Shown here piece after piece: positions 20,662 through 31,577 of a DNA stretch of 64,000 nt. The DNA is from Psococerastis gibbosa (taxonomy: Eukaryota; Arthropoda; Insecta; Psocodea; Psocidae), in contig OZ020484.1 of assembly GCA_963971405.1 (NCBI GenBank), positions 9,052,001-9,116,000 of the forward strand. The letters are read 5' to 3'. The position numbers were made by a program, and so were the translations under genes. The notes under the pieces are model-generated. The model ran no database searches and had not been told where the DNA came from. It worked only from the letters and a program-made list of their open reading frames with translations. The stretch's first letter is position 1. Each line of letters begins with the position of its first letter.

Positions 20662-20836
20662 TAGTGGCAAGGACATGTAGAGTAGTTACTGGCTACATTT
20701 TCTGGCTATGCTTCGGAGAGCCTGTAGAGCAGGCGGTCCCGCGTCTTCCAAGTTGAGTGTAAGAGAGGGCTTTATAGCCCTAACTCCGCTAGGTTGGCTT
20801 AGTAATAGAAACAACAAAAAGCCCTTATTTATTTAA
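20662..20836 (+). repeat. SINE-A, internally deleted
   Basis: AGGACATGTAGAGTAGTTAC joins directly to GGCTACATTTTCTGGCTATG, so box B and its surroundings (~50 bp) are missing. The body and the GGTTGGCTTAGTAATAGAAA 3' end are intact. The next SINE-A follows head to tail. Confidence 0.8.
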
Positions 20837-21045
20837 TGGTGGTACAGACCTCGACTTTCACCCGAAAGCTTGTTGGTTCGAGTTACACACTTTCTACATT
20901 TTCTGGCCATGCTTGTAAGTATGCATGTAACGCAGCCGGTCCCGGGCCTTCCTAGTTGAGTGTAAGAGATGGCTTTATAGCCCTAACTCCACTAGGTTGG
21001 CTTTGTAATAGAACAAAATGTCAATGTTTATTTATTTATTTTGAT
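20836..21045 (+). repeat. SINE-A copy
   Basis: It starts at GGTGGTACAGACCTCGACTT and has box B GGTTCGAGTTACAC. It ends with GGTTGGCTTTGTAATAGAAC and a TTTA-type tail. Adjacent to the preceding copy in the same orientation. Confidence 0.85.
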
Positions 21046-21049
21046 TTGT

Positions 21050-21708
21050 GTTTCATTTCATTATGAGTGTTTTAGTCAAGACTGAATTTTTCATCGTTTT
21101 CCTCCTCGTTCGTTCGTCCATTTCTCTAGCATCCAGCAACTAGTTATATTTATTTATAGGAGACAAATGATATAGAGACAGTCATAATGTAATAACTTTA
21201 TTAATTTGTCGTTAATGACGCTCACACGGCCTGAGTTAAGTGGTTTTCTGAGTTACTGTACGGCGGAAAGATTTATTAATGACGGTAATGAATGGATGTG
21301 TGCCATTTAATTACTAGGTAGACTTAAATGATACTTCCCACTTTATCGCCTCACTTTAATTTCATTCTCTGAATTTGAATTTCCATAGGAGGCTTCACTG
21401 TAGGAAATTAAGTACCTGCTGCGATTGGTATATATTGTCGTATACCGGCATACGACAATTTAGAAAGGAATTCACCATGTGAGATTTTCCAATAAAGTAT
21501 GTACAAACCAATATTTGTATTATTACTGCTCTCTCTTACCACAGCTATTCTATTCAATATTCATTATAAGCCCCATTGCTAACACCCGACTTCACCCGAA
21601 AACTTTTTATATTTTGAATAACTTACTGTTTGGTCTATGTAGTTATGTTATGCACCGAAGTCAGTCTGGTTTGTACTCTATAAGCGTCTAGCGTAGTTGG
21701 CTATTCGT
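21050..21708. other. No gene recognised
   Basis: AT-rich DNA; the frame at 21479..21691 has no motif. A short GTCGTATACCGGCATACGAC palindrome lies near 21437. Confidence 0.4.
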
Positions 21709-21772
21709 TGTGGCGATACAAACAATTGAATGCATGCATCCGATTGACCTCTTCAGTCGCCTCTGTAGGTAA

Positions 21773-21921
21773 GGCGCTGATTCCACCAACGTCAATAGTG
21801 ATATTAAATGTTTTTTGACGTGGTAGCAGACATTTTTAGTATGGCTAAAACTGTCTAAAAATGTCTGCTACCACGTCAAAAAACATTTAATATCACTATT
21901 GACGGTGGTGGAATCTGCGCC
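21773..21921. mobile_element. GGCGC MITE, 149 bp, inside SINE-B
   Basis: Near-perfect palindrome: GGCGCTGATTCCACCAACGT at left and GGTGGTGGAATCTGCGCC at right. The arms contain TTTTTTGACGTGGTAGCAGA and its complement around a short TAGTATGGCTAAAACTG centre. The outer flanks are TAA and TAT, reduced from the TTA in other SINE-B copies. Confidence 0.85.
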
Positions 21922-22001
21922 TATGTACCCGTGTTGAGTTACGACACTTTTCCGATCGTATGGCGTGTAGAGACTCGCACAAGTACAAGCACGCTGGCCA
22001 T

Positions 22002-22796
22002 CATTGGCGTAAATTCCCAAAATTTCTGGGGGGGGGGCTTTAGGACTCCAAGAACCCCCGAGAAAAAAAATCGATAAATTAGTGAGGTTTTACCCAAATT
22101 ATACCCTGGAGAAAAAAAATTGATAAATGGGCCCAAATTAGTGAGGTTTTACGAATATTCTACCCTGGAGAAAAGGGGCCCCGGGGATCTCCCCCGGAGA
22201 AAAATTGATGAATAGGCCCAAATTAGGGAGGTTTTATACACATTTTGCAAGCAGTACAGTTGAGATTTTACAGGCGAATAAACCTACCACAGGGGTCTCC
22301 CCCAAAGAAAAAATGTTCAAAAAAAAGAATTCTGAAATATTAGGGTTTTAAGCATTTTGAGTAATATATTTTTAATGCAAGTACTTGGTCAATATGTTGA
22401 TTTTTTTCATGATGTTTTTCATGTGAAATAAGCATACCATGAATTAATTTCCCATTCGTTATTGTGGATACTATATGCCTTTCGCCTCAATGTCTTTGTC
22501 ACCAGAACTCCTGGGGGGGGGGGGGGGCTGCGGGTACTTCTGGGGGGGGGGGGCTTAGCCGAGAAAAATTAAGAAAAAACAGCTCTGAAGTATTGGGGTT
22601 TTAAGCATTTTGAGTAATATATTTTTTGTGAAAGTACTTGGTCAATATGTTGATTTTTTTCATGTTAATAAGCAAACTAAGAATTAATTTCCCTTTCATT
22701 ATTGTGGATACTATGCCTTTGGCCTCCATAACGTCTTTGCCACCAGAAATCCTGGGGGGGGGGGCTTCGGGTGGACCTGGGAGGGGGGGGGGCTAG
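22002..22796 (-). mobile_element. CATTGGCG hAT-like element, rearranged
   Basis: The left end CATTGGCGTAAATTCCCAAA equals the terminus of the 845-bp element at 29820, in the opposite orientation. The body alternates GTGAGGTTTTACCCAAATTA blocks with CCTGGAGAAAA and G-tracts. A ~230-bp segment (GGGTTTTAAGCATTTTGAGT to the following G-tract) is present twice, at about 22341 and 22588. The right terminus is lost. No transposase is encoded. Confidence 0.7.
22513..22553. repeat. G15 and G12 tracts
   Basis: Two long G runs (22513..22527 and 22542..22553) inside the hAT-like element. Confidence 0.85.
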
Positions 22797-22809
22797 CCCA
22801 TCGAAGTCA

Positions 22810-23145
22810 ATTTAAAATATATTCTAGTAGTTCAACATCTGTGACCCGCATTCACATTGTCTTTTTCAGATTATAATGGGTAAATCTTGTGATGCGTACA
22901 ATGTTTATATAATATATGAATCCGCCTTTTAACCAAGAGTGTTGTTCTTACTTCTAAACAGTTGTCTTTTTCTGAATTTTGAAGTGTAGTGCTGTGTTTA
23001 TACTTTTGTTGTACTGAATGCCAACACTGTCCGAAACTGTACTTCTTCATGTCCCCAGGAGCAGCGGGTAAGCAAGGTACCAAAAAGACAGTAGGCAGTA
23101 CTCCACGAAATATAGCAAGTTCTTCACTTATCCTTTCATCGTTTT
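22810..23145. other. No gene recognised
   Basis: No motif found; the minus frame at 22871..23083 is uninformative. Confidence 0.4.
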
Positions 23146-23149
23146 CCTA

Positions 23150-23630
23150 TCTTCTATAAATAAAAATGAATCCCTATTTCCCTTGGTCACGCCATCACGC
23201 GTGAACGGCTGGACCGATTTCACTATTTTTTGTCTGTTGTGTTTGTTATTGTCAGGAGAAGGTACTTATGACAGAAAGAATTTAAAAATTGCGCGGAAAA
23301 TTAGAAATTTTGGAAATTGAAGTTGATAATCGTTGGGTTGTTCCGTTGGAGACTTCCATGTCCACAAGCTAATTGCAGGGGACTGTTCTAGAGGGGTGGA
23401 GCTGTGGAGTCCCGCTGTATGGTACCTGAGTTGCCCCTTATGAATGGGGGTTGTGTGCAGTGCCAGATTTTAGTTTTGTTATGTAACTACTTGGTTTGGG
23501 TTCAACAACTAAATAAGGCCACAACGACTATTCTCACGTGTCATGCGAGCCCCGAAGGGGCGAGCTTCCGCCCACCGCAGGCGCAAGGGGGCAGGGCCAC
23601 AAAGCTGCCCAAGCCCCGCTTGTAGTGTAT
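23150..23630 (+). mobile_element. Possible non-autonomous Helitron-like element
   Basis: The segment starts TCTTCTATAAATAAAAATGA and soon reads CACGCGTGAACGGCTGGACC. That ATAAAAATGAAT plus GAACGGCTGGACCGATTT pairing is widespread at the 5' part of Helitron-derived repeats in insects. The other end has a GC-rich foldback (AGCCCCGAAGGGGCGAGCTT, then CCAAGCCCCGCTTGTAG). Helitrons start with TC and end in a hairpin plus CTRR; the start fits, but the last bases are not a clean CTRR. No Rep/helicase frame is present. Confidence 0.45.
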
Positions 23631-23639
23631 ATACCTATG

Positions 23640-25055
23640 ATTGGCAGCCGGGTTTCTTATTTTTATAGACAAAAGACTTCAATAATAGAGAACTTTACAT
23701 CGTGAATAGGCCTATACTATTAGTGGAAGGTAAAAAGAATTTTTCCGCTATAAATTACGATGTTCGATGTACCTATGTACTTATTATAAACAACAATTTT
23801 GCTGACCTTATCAAGGCAGTCAAGCACTGACAACAAAATAGAGGAAAATTTAATAAAAAAGCAAGAACTTCTTCATATGTCCGGAAACCCATTATTAGCT
23901 TGTTGAATGGCGAAGAACCTAAGGTAATAATTGGTAGCAGGTTTGATAATTTGCGCAGCTCTACGTAAATCAAATACAACGCGAAAATGGGGGTGGTTCC
24001 AACATTTATTTACCATTATCTACAAGGAAATTAATTATATCTTTGGACAATAATTGCTCGGCATTGTTCTCCCGCTAAACAGGGAGGTGGGGGGGGGGGG
24101 GAGAAGTTTGTCAACTCGCATCTTGTACAATTTGAAGGAGTTCGCACGTGAAATTGCCCCCTCCCCCCCTCGCTCCGTATACTCGGTATTGGGTTGGAAT
24201 GAATCCAAATCGAGCCCCGCTTCGCCATTTGTCTTCTATCCTTTTGTAACTGTACTCTATATTTCATTAAATGTATCGAATTATGTCATAATTTACTGAC
24301 TTGATGGCTATTTTGTGTGTACCTCTTCTGCGTTTAATGTTTCCCCCCATTGTGTGCAGATAACACAGGATAACGGCTTTTGGGTTCACTGCATTTAGAG
24401 ATAATATTATTTTAATTTTTGAAATTTTTATCTTGATGGAGTGTGAGTGGAAAGTGCGAGCAATAAACGGTTAAATGTAGTATACGTTACACATGTAGCC
24501 CGGTGGGATTTGTTTGTTTCTCAATATATATTAATTCAACCTTTTTCCAATTCGTGGAGAAATTATTATTGTATTTGTTATGTAATTGGACAATAATTAT
24601 TATTATCATTATCATGTGCGCGAGGATAATTTGAATTTCGCGCCCAAATCAGTTGAGTGTGTGACGTGCTGGTGTGATGTGTCCGCGCGCAGAAGAGAAA
24701 CCAGTATCGTCAGTAATCGCTCTTATCTATCATTTATAAATATCATAATATTCATTCCCAGTTATGTACCGTAGAGGCTTGGATCTCTCGATTACAATAA
24801 TAATTGCAATTTAATGTGTATTAAGGTGTACGAGTATATGTGCAACATGTAGAAAAACAAGAAACTTGACCACGACTTTTTCATTAATGCCCATTTTCTT
24901 ATTAATAACCCATTTAAATATAATTGATGATTCTTATGCAAACTCCCTTAGAATATTTAGAATTAGAATATTTATTTGCAAAAACATGCACTAATTATTA
25001 ATATTATTTTTAAATTAATAAAATAAAATAAAATAGCCTATATACTAGTATTATT
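23640..25055. other. No gene recognised
   Basis: It contains a G12 tract near 24090 and otherwise AT-rich DNA. Overlapping opposite-strand frames at 24031..24299 share the G-tract and have no motif. Confidence 0.4.
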
Positions 25056-25059
25056 GTGA

Positions 25060-25110
25060 TCCCCTATGTTCCTCAAGAGGACTTGAGTTGCCGGGATACG
25101 GTTATAATAT
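25060..25110 (-). repeat. Retroelement 3' UTR-like repeat, second copy
   Basis: The minus strand reads ATCCCGGCAACTCAAGTCCT then CTTGAGGAACATAGGGGATC, the same as the 5208 copy on the + strand. Confidence 0.4.
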
Positions 25111-25114
25111 ATTA

Positions 25115-25760
25115 TACCTAATAAAACATAATGAACTTAAATTATTCAGTCGTACTCATTCATAGAATAATTAAATGTATAGTAAGTAATATTTATAAAA
25201 AAATGAAAAGGTTAAAAGTGTTAAGGTTACAAAGCTAAAACAACAACACAAGTAACTGTTTATCGGAAAGGTTGGTTTATAGTCTATGCTTTTCACTTTC
25301 TTACTAGGTTGATGGAAAGATGTATAAGTGTATTACCTCAAATTGTCAGGTAAGGTACGATTTCAGTACCAAGTTTGGAGTTTTAAAACTCAATAGACTG
25401 ATTTCATTTTAAAGAAACTTAGCCCCAGACGTCTGTATGCAAAGTTTTTCCGACATCTAATAAAATATTAATCTGTCATTAGCCATATCTTTTGGATACT
25501 CCCCCGTTAAAGTTATACGTGTTAAAATAAAAGTTGAGGCACGTTGCCGGGATCGGATGTGAGTTATGGTATGTTTGGAGAAAGTTGTACGACAAAGGTT
25601 GCACGTGAGCTTTCCCCAGAGCTTGACACCTCACTTTCTTTTAAATGTTGGCAGCTTTCAGCTACTGTTGTAAAATATACTCAATTCTCTTGGAAGAAAT
25701 CAATGTAGGATAATACACTATATACTGTCTAGAAATTAGAATATTTGTAAAGGTTAATGG
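25115..25760. other. No gene recognised
   Basis: AT-rich sequence left of a retroelement insertion; no motif. Confidence 0.4.
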
Positions 25761-25775
25761 CAATGGTGCAATACT

Positions 25776-26186
25776 TCTTCTTCTTCTTCGCCTTCCTCTT
25801 CTTCTTCAGCCAACTGCCGTCCTTGGCTGGTAGGCCATTTAACGCCGTGCCGCATAGTAGAGCTCCCTCCTGTGTCGTAGTTCGGTTTTCTACCTCAATG
25901 CCAGTGCAGCTGAATAGATGATCGGCATTTCCCTCCCCTTGGAAGCATTCGGAAGTCTCAGCGATACCTATTCTGTGGAGGTGGCTCTGGAGGTTGTCAT
26001 GTCCTGTGGCCATTCGGAATGCTGCCACAGCGATGTCGTGGCGCAAGTTGCTGGTGATGGTTTTTGTTAGGAATCGTTTGCTAGCTGCTCTCGCTTTCCA
26101 TTAGTCTGCAAGTAGTGGAGAAGGTGAGGGGATGTATAGAGGTTGCGGTAGTAGGCACCTTGCTAGTATGTCAGCCTCCTCGTTCC
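25776..26186 (-). mobile_element. 5'-truncated non-LTR retrotransposon with 12-bp TSD
   Basis: A perfect direct repeat TGGTGCAATACT flanks it (25764..25775 and 26187..26198). On the minus strand it opens in the last part of an RNase H domain (RNEEADILAR, the GNExADxLA motif). It meets one stop, then reads FLTKTITSNLRHDIAVAAFR, MATGHDNLQSHLHRIGIAET and a zinc-knuckle-like GNADHLFSCTGIE region. The frame ends ALNGLPAKDGSWL and passes into a GAA-rich tail. Domain order, 5' truncation, simple-repeat tail and long TSD are all hallmarks of target-primed reverse transcription (Jockey/I-type). It cannot move on its own. Confidence 0.9.
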
Positions 26187-26199
26187 TGGTGCAATACTA

Positions 26200-27238
26200 T
26201 TTAACAAAAGGTTAGTTGGACTTACATTACCTGATGTTTTAAGAGTTATTAGGGGCATGGGTCTCATATTCATCAAACAATTAGGGCGGAGTCCATTGTC
26301 AGGGGAAGGGGGTGGCGTTTCGGGAGTGGGTGCTAATCCAATACATCATCAACACCATCTTCTGCTTACATACTTCAGACCAGCATTCAAGTTGCTCAGA
26401 AAATGGCACAGGTTGAAAGAATTTTTTTTTTCTCTCAACTGAAAAATAGTAAAATGTCGCTGTATCCACCTATACGACCAATTTCCTGGTGGCGGCAGCT
26501 TAGAAAAGGCTGGTGCGAGCACCATCGGCTTTAGTCTCCCATTTCCGGAGGCGTTTTCAATTAATGAGCGCATTCAAACCGTTTTCATTCGATCTATCCC
26601 ACGTGCTCCCTTCCACTTGCCATCGTGATAAGTTTTTTAATAGTGGCTTCGAGCGCGTCTTCTGCAACCAAATGATCCCATACGGGAATATGGGGACTTA
26701 GCCCCGGGACGGAACGATAATGGGGATACGCCGAGCTGTTCCGTAATTAAAGTCAACTTACCGCCAATGAGGGCTTTTTTTTATCCAGTTCTTTTAATAT
26801 TCTCTGATGACAGATAGTATAAAATAACGTGTCTTAAGGCTGGGCTTCTTTGTAAATTCCATATCAGCCTAGGATTAGTGTTTGATGGAAATAATTACTG
26901 ATTAGAGTAATTAAAATTTGACCCAAAACAGGTTGAGTTCAGGCTTTGGTTATGTTTGTGTATTTATATGAGAGCCCGTGTGGAAGCCTTTCCAAGCGCC
27001 ATACAAGTATTTATCGAAACACTCCTTAGAAAAATACCTAGCGATGTATTTAAACGTGTAAATGACTTCACTGGCTTGTGACTATCAGCATTGTTAACTA
27101 TAGTATAATATCAGCCTTAGATCACTTAATACAAACTATAATATAATATTTTATGGTCTAAGATATCAGCCGCATAAAATACAGTGTCCTATAATTTACC
27201 GATAGTTTCAATAATTTATTTGACCTCTTTAGAGAACA
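26200..27238. other. No gene recognised
   Basis: The two opposing frames at 26257..26573 and a frame at 26513..26701 have no family motif. Confidence 0.4.
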
Positions 27239-27240
27239 AA

Positions 27241-27828
27241 TTAATAAAACTTGGATTTCTTGAAAAAGTACTTCTTACTCCTTACTTCAGACAACGTCCA
27301 TCCTTGGCTACTCAGCCATTTGACGCCATGGCTCCCAGTACATCCATGACTCGAATCATTGGTCATTATGGTTGGATGTAGGGCAGGGCAGTAGGCCAGA
27401 TGGTCTGCAGTGCTTTCCTCCAGTGAGCACAGGGGGCACCTTGGGCTGTCGACCACCCCGTTTTCTTTGCAGATGGTGTTGCCGAAAACTGTGCCTTCCA
27501 GGAGCAGGTTGTTGGGGATAATTATCGGTTGAGTCCGAGACTGCTTTCTTGAAGCGGGATGAAATAACATTGCTGATATTGCTATAGGTGGTGGATACAT
27601 CATTGAGCACCCTTCCTTAGCCAAGGCGTCAGCCTTTTCATTCCCTTCAAGATCGCAGTGACCCGGTACCCATTGCAGACATATTTCGGTAGTTTCCTCC
27701 CATCTACGAATCCCGTCTAGACACTGTATTATATATAGGTCGTTTTTATGGATTTCGTAGGAGCTCAGAGCTTGTAAAAGCATACAACAATTTATTTTAA
27801 ACGCTATTTCATAATTTTTTGAAGCCAA
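27241..27828 (-). pseudogene. Non-LTR retrotransposon RNase H and C-terminal region
   Basis: A single 195-codon frame on the minus strand. Residues ~18-75 match the second half of an RNase H domain: LLQALSSYEIHKNDL, then ICLQWVPGHCDLEGNEKADA with the conserved VPGHxxxxGNExAD(x)LAK block. Around residues 130-150 there is PRCPLCSLEESTADHLAYCP, the CxxC...H...C motif that follows RNase H in Jockey/I-type elements. The end is GVKWLSSQGWTLSEV. The N-terminal part of RNase H and all of the polymerase are missing. The uninterrupted frame suggests a younger copy than its neighbours. Confidence 0.85.
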
Positions 27829-27831
27829 AAA

Positions 27832-28645
27832 TTTCGATACCTACTTTTATATTAAGCTGGATCGAGCTTATTCTGTATGAAACTCAGATCGCTCTAGATA
27901 TCAAAATTGCATTATTTTCGTTTCAGGTAAGAACTTTGCAGCCTTTCATCACTAGCCTAGTAAACCCCCTGCCATTGAAAGTCGAGCCGTAGCTTAGTAG
28001 CTGTCAAAATTCCATTCACAATAATTAGCTAAAAACGTGTAAGGTAAGTAATAATATAGGTAATTCTGATAAACCCACTCCACTATAAGGGACGGTCTTA
28101 ATAATTAAATTCTCCCACAATCAGTGGGGGCTGTTGCCCAAATATACAGTAGGTCTCATGAAAGTTTTAGTCGATTTCATTGCTAATGAGGGAGCCTGGT
28201 TGGATGGGGAGCGCACGTTTACCGCCGGTAGTTTAGCAAGAGAGGCGCTTCCGGTCTCGCCCTGTACGTCCCGCTTTGAGGGATGGCTTCCCCACACAGC
28301 ATTTGCATTGCAAAAATAGCCCTCGCCACTTCTTATTAAACTACTTACTCAATCCACGCTATTCTTACATTTTGCCCGCGATGAAATTGTGTCTACTTTA
28401 TATCTAGACTGTTTCCTTCTAATAGTAGGTTGTATCCTTTTTGTGGGCCAGGTTGTGAAAACCCGTATTAGATCGTTAGCAGTTAATGCTTTTTGATTCT
28501 AGTCAAAAGCACGCAATGTCCTTATGCCCTCTTTTTATTTATTTACGAAATATACGAAGTCCATCTTTCCTTTGTAAAATATCTACTGTAGTTAATAGAC
28601 TATACGGCAGGAGGCAAAAATGCGCGTTACAATTTGAAACTTATT
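27832..28645. other. No gene recognised
   Basis: No coding motif; the frames at 28134..28319 and 28486..28722 are uninformative. Confidence 0.4.
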
Positions 28646-28649
28646 CATC

Positions 28650-28815
28650 AACGGGCCACGAATGCACTTTACAAGTAGAAACTTATTCATCAGCTGGCCT
28701 ATTAGCCTATTCTTGGGGTTAAAATGGAAACAAAACAATTTTGAATACCGTAACACTTTCCATTAATAAAATAATCTTGATTACATTTTTAACCCCAGGT
28801 TAATCGATGATGTAG
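28650..28815. repeat. Diverged GCAGCCTGATC-family palindrome
   Basis: CTTGGGGTTAAAATGGAAAC pairs with CATTTTTAACCCCAGG around a core containing AATTTTGAATACC and CACTTTCCATTA, the same core (reverse) as the elements at 7371 and 52856. The outer ends are lost. Confidence 0.55.
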
Positions 28816-28819
28816 CCTA

Positions 28820-29355
28820 CAATTGTGGTTTAATTACGTGGCAAGTGGGAAAAGTAGAGCTCGAAATGAAATGTGAACGAACAATAAATTAGCAAACAAA
28901 TTTTCCACCGTATTTTATGGTTATTTATTTATTATTTATTTCACTTTTATTTTCCCTGACTTTTCCAATTTTACTAAAGGTAATGCGAGAACCCCTATTA
29001 TTATAACTGAAGTAAGGACGGTTTAGCTGCCATATTGAATAACGAATTATTAGCTTTGCTAACTTTACTACAGTGTCCGAACAGTATCCGTACACCCACG
29101 GCTTTTCGCAAGAAACAGCTAAAACTACCATTAATTGATGATGTTTCCGAAAAAAAATCATATACAGGTATTATTTGTTATATTATTCTAAGTAATTAGG
29201 TTTCATTTCCAAACATTCAAAATATTTTCAAATATTGCATTGCTTCTCTGTGAGGAGTAACTTTACACTAATGAATAACGTTGCTAGACTTTCTTGAGTG
29301 TATAGGGTTTTTGAGAGATTGAACATTAAGGTATCAATTTCTTCTCTAAACCCAC
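28820..29355. other. No gene recognised
   Basis: AT-rich sequence; no motif. Confidence 0.4.
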
Positions 29356-29363
29356 TAATGAGG

Positions 29364-29530
29364 ACATGACGTAGAGTAGTGGTACGGACTCCGACTTTCA
29401 CCCAGAAACTTATTGGTTCCAGTACCATACTTGCTGCTACATTTTCGGGCCATGCTTTATAGAGCTTCATAGCCCTAACTCCACTAGGTTGGCTTAGTAA
29501 TAGAACAAAAAGTCAATATTTATTTATTTG
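29364..29530 (+). repeat. SINE-A copy (first of a duplicated pair)
   Basis: GACATGACGTAGAGTAGTGG, then a degenerate box B TTGGTTCCAGTACC, a shortened middle (CATGCTTTATAGAGCTTC) and the normal GGTTGGCTTAGTAATAGAAC end. The following ~160 bp are duplicated after the next SINE-A as well. Confidence 0.85.
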
Positions 29531-29701
29531 TTATTTAGTAACACTAAAAATACTAATACTATTCCAAACCTATATGTGAGGTACACAATATAGCGCTATA
29601 TAGCAGTATAAAGAAAAAGAGAGTACGTTCCTAAGTAGATTAACCCTGCGCAGAGGGAGTTCGAAATGCCAATGGTAATTCCAGGTATGTAAAGGACATG
29701 T

Positions 29702-30725
29702 CAGTACATCGTCAGGACATGTAGAGTAGTGGTACAGACTCCAACTTTCACCCGAAAGGTTGTTGGTTCGAGTACCGTACTTGCTACATTTTCGGTCATT
29801 CTTTATAGAGCTTTGTAGCCATTGGCGTAAATAGGGGGTCCTGGGGGGGCTTAGCCCCCCCCCCAGGTCCATCCGTAGCCCCCCCCCCCAGGATTTTTGG
29901 TGACGAAGACGTTTTGGAGGCTAAACGCATAGTATCCACAATAACGAAAGGGAAATTAATTCTTAGTATGCTTATTTTACATGAAAAAAATCAACATATT
30001 GACCAAGTACTTTCACAAAAAAATTTATTACTAAAAATGCTTAAAACCCCAATACTTCAGAGCTATTTTTTCCAAATTTTTCCCCGGGCCCCCCTCAATG
30101 GTAGGTTTATTCACCGTTGTAATGTCTCAATTTTGTACTGCTTGCAAACATTGGCGTAAATAGGGGGGTCCTGGGCTAACCCCCCCCCCCCCAGGATTTC
30201 TGGTGACAAAGACGTTAATAACGAAAGGGAAATTAATTCTTGGTATGCTTATTTTAAATGATAGACATCATGAAAAAATCAACATATTCACCTATCCGAT
30301 ATAAGTCCTTTCACAAAAATATATTACTCAAAATGATTAAAACCCCATTATTTCAGAACTATTTTTTTTAAACATTTCTTATTTGGGGGAGACCACTGCC
30401 CCCCCCCCCCCCTCAGTGGTAGGTTTATTCGTCGGTAATATCTCAACTGTGCTGCTTGCAAAGTGCGTAAAACCTCCCTAATTTGGGCCTATTCATCAAT
30501 TTTTGTTCTCCGGGGGAGACCACCGGGCCCCCCTTTCACCAGTATAGAATATTCGTAAAACCTCACTAATTTCAGCCCATTTATCAATTTTTTTCTCCGG
30601 GGGATCAAAGTCTTGGGATCCTAACCCCCCCCCCCCCCAGAAATTTTGGGAATTTACGCCAATGTTTGTAGCCCTAACTCCGCTAGGTGGGCTTAGTAAT
30701 AGAACAAAAAGTCAATAATTATTTA
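29702..30725 (+). repeat. SINE-A copy split by hAT-like element
   Basis: The head has GACATGTAGAGTAGTGGTAC and box B GGTTCGAGTACC. The SINE stops at TTTGTAGC (29819) and resumes from the duplicated TTTGTAGC at 30665 with CCTAACTCCGCTAGG. It shares the shortened middle with the copy at 29364, so the two descend from one duplicated unit. Confidence 0.9.
29820..30664 (+). mobile_element. CATTGGCG hAT-like element, 845 bp
   Basis: The ends are CATTGGCGTAAAT and ATTTACGCCAATG, with an exact 8-bp target duplication TTTGTAGC (29812..29819 and 30665..30672), diagnostic of the hAT superfamily. A second internal CATTGGCGTAAATAGGGGGG starts near 30149 and is followed by sequence parallel to the first part (ACAAAGACGTTAATAACGAA, then CAACATATT). 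So the element holds a partial internal duplication or a nested relative that shares the right end. Many C-tracts of 9-14 occur. No transposase motif is visible. Confidence 0.85.
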
Positions 30726-30899
30726 TTTATAATTTAATAACACTAAAACCACTAATACTATTCCAAACCTATATGCAAGGTACACAGTACAACACTATAT
30801 AGCAGTATAATTAGAACGAGAGTACGTCCCTATGTAGATTAACTCTGTGCAGAGGGAGTTCGAAATGCAAATGGTAATTCCAGATATGCTCGTAAATGG

Positions 30900-31270
30900 A
30901 AAAGGAAAAAAAATATGCAAGCCGCGAGGATGATCGGCTGGGGGTCGCGACCTTGTTATCATAAGGGGGCCGTGACCCTCAGGTTAAAATAAATGGAAAG
31001 TCATATGTGATGAAGCCCGTACTCTGCGGGATTGCGATAAGGCATGGGGCCATAGCTGTCTTATCGAATTTCCCCCCTCCCCCCCCCAATATAAATGATT
31101 ACTCATACTCCGTTGACAGTTTTGCTTTCTACGGTACCTAATTCATTGAGTCTAAAAATTATGGGGTTTCTGTAAATTTTAGAAAATGAGACAGCAGGTT
31201 TTTACAGAGTCGGGACTTATGCAGGAGCTTCTAAATATTGTACTTGTTTCTGAGCCACTGTTTTGTTTTT
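30900..31270. other. No gene recognised
   Basis: It includes a C-tract near 31075. No motif. Confidence 0.4.
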
Positions 31271-31274
31271 GTTA

Positions 31275-31563
31275 GGGCTCTATATTAGACAGGTATTGTC
31301 ATCCGCCATGTTGTATCTATAATAAGTCTTGTGTATAAGCCAAGCATTGGGTGTTTACCTATTTATTTTTAGAAATTTATCGTTGTTTATTTATTTTTAT
31401 TTAAAAATCGTGCCAACATGTAGGGAAGTTTATAATAAAAAATAACTAAAACGTGTATTAGTTTTTTCAATATTTTTCAATCTTTTACTTTTCTTACAAT
31501 ACTTACCATGCAGGAAATATGGGATACAACATGGCGGATGACAATACCCGGGTATATAGTGCC
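31275..31563. mobile_element. TTA-flanked inverted-repeat MITE, 289 bp
   Basis: ~40-bp inverted repeats: GGGCTCTATATTAGACAGGT at left, and TGACAATACCCGGGTATATA plus GTGCC at right, both holding ATCCGCCATGTTGTAT or its complement. Flanked by TTA on both sides (31272..31274 and 31564..31566), as in PIF/Harbinger. The AT-rich centre has no coding frame. Confidence 0.8.
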
Positions 31564-31577
31564 TTAGGTTTTGTAAG

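Larger units (their letters stand above)
21711..22806 (-). repeat. SINE-B split by two DNA transposons
   Basis: The SINE-B pieces are 21711..21770, 21922..22001 and 22797..22806. Compared with uninterrupted copies, which have CTGTAGGTTAGTACCCGTG, this copy is opened at the TTA by a GGCGC MITE. It is opened again at CTGGCCATCGAAG by a CATTGGCG hAT-like element. The intact relatives provide an empty-site reference for both insertions. Confidence 0.85.

Noticed and set aside
29914..30159. 81-codon frame with MEAKRIVSTITKGK start
   Set aside because: It lies inside the 845-bp hAT-like element; equivalent blocks in other copies (22.3, 52.5 kb) do not keep the frame, so coding is not supported.
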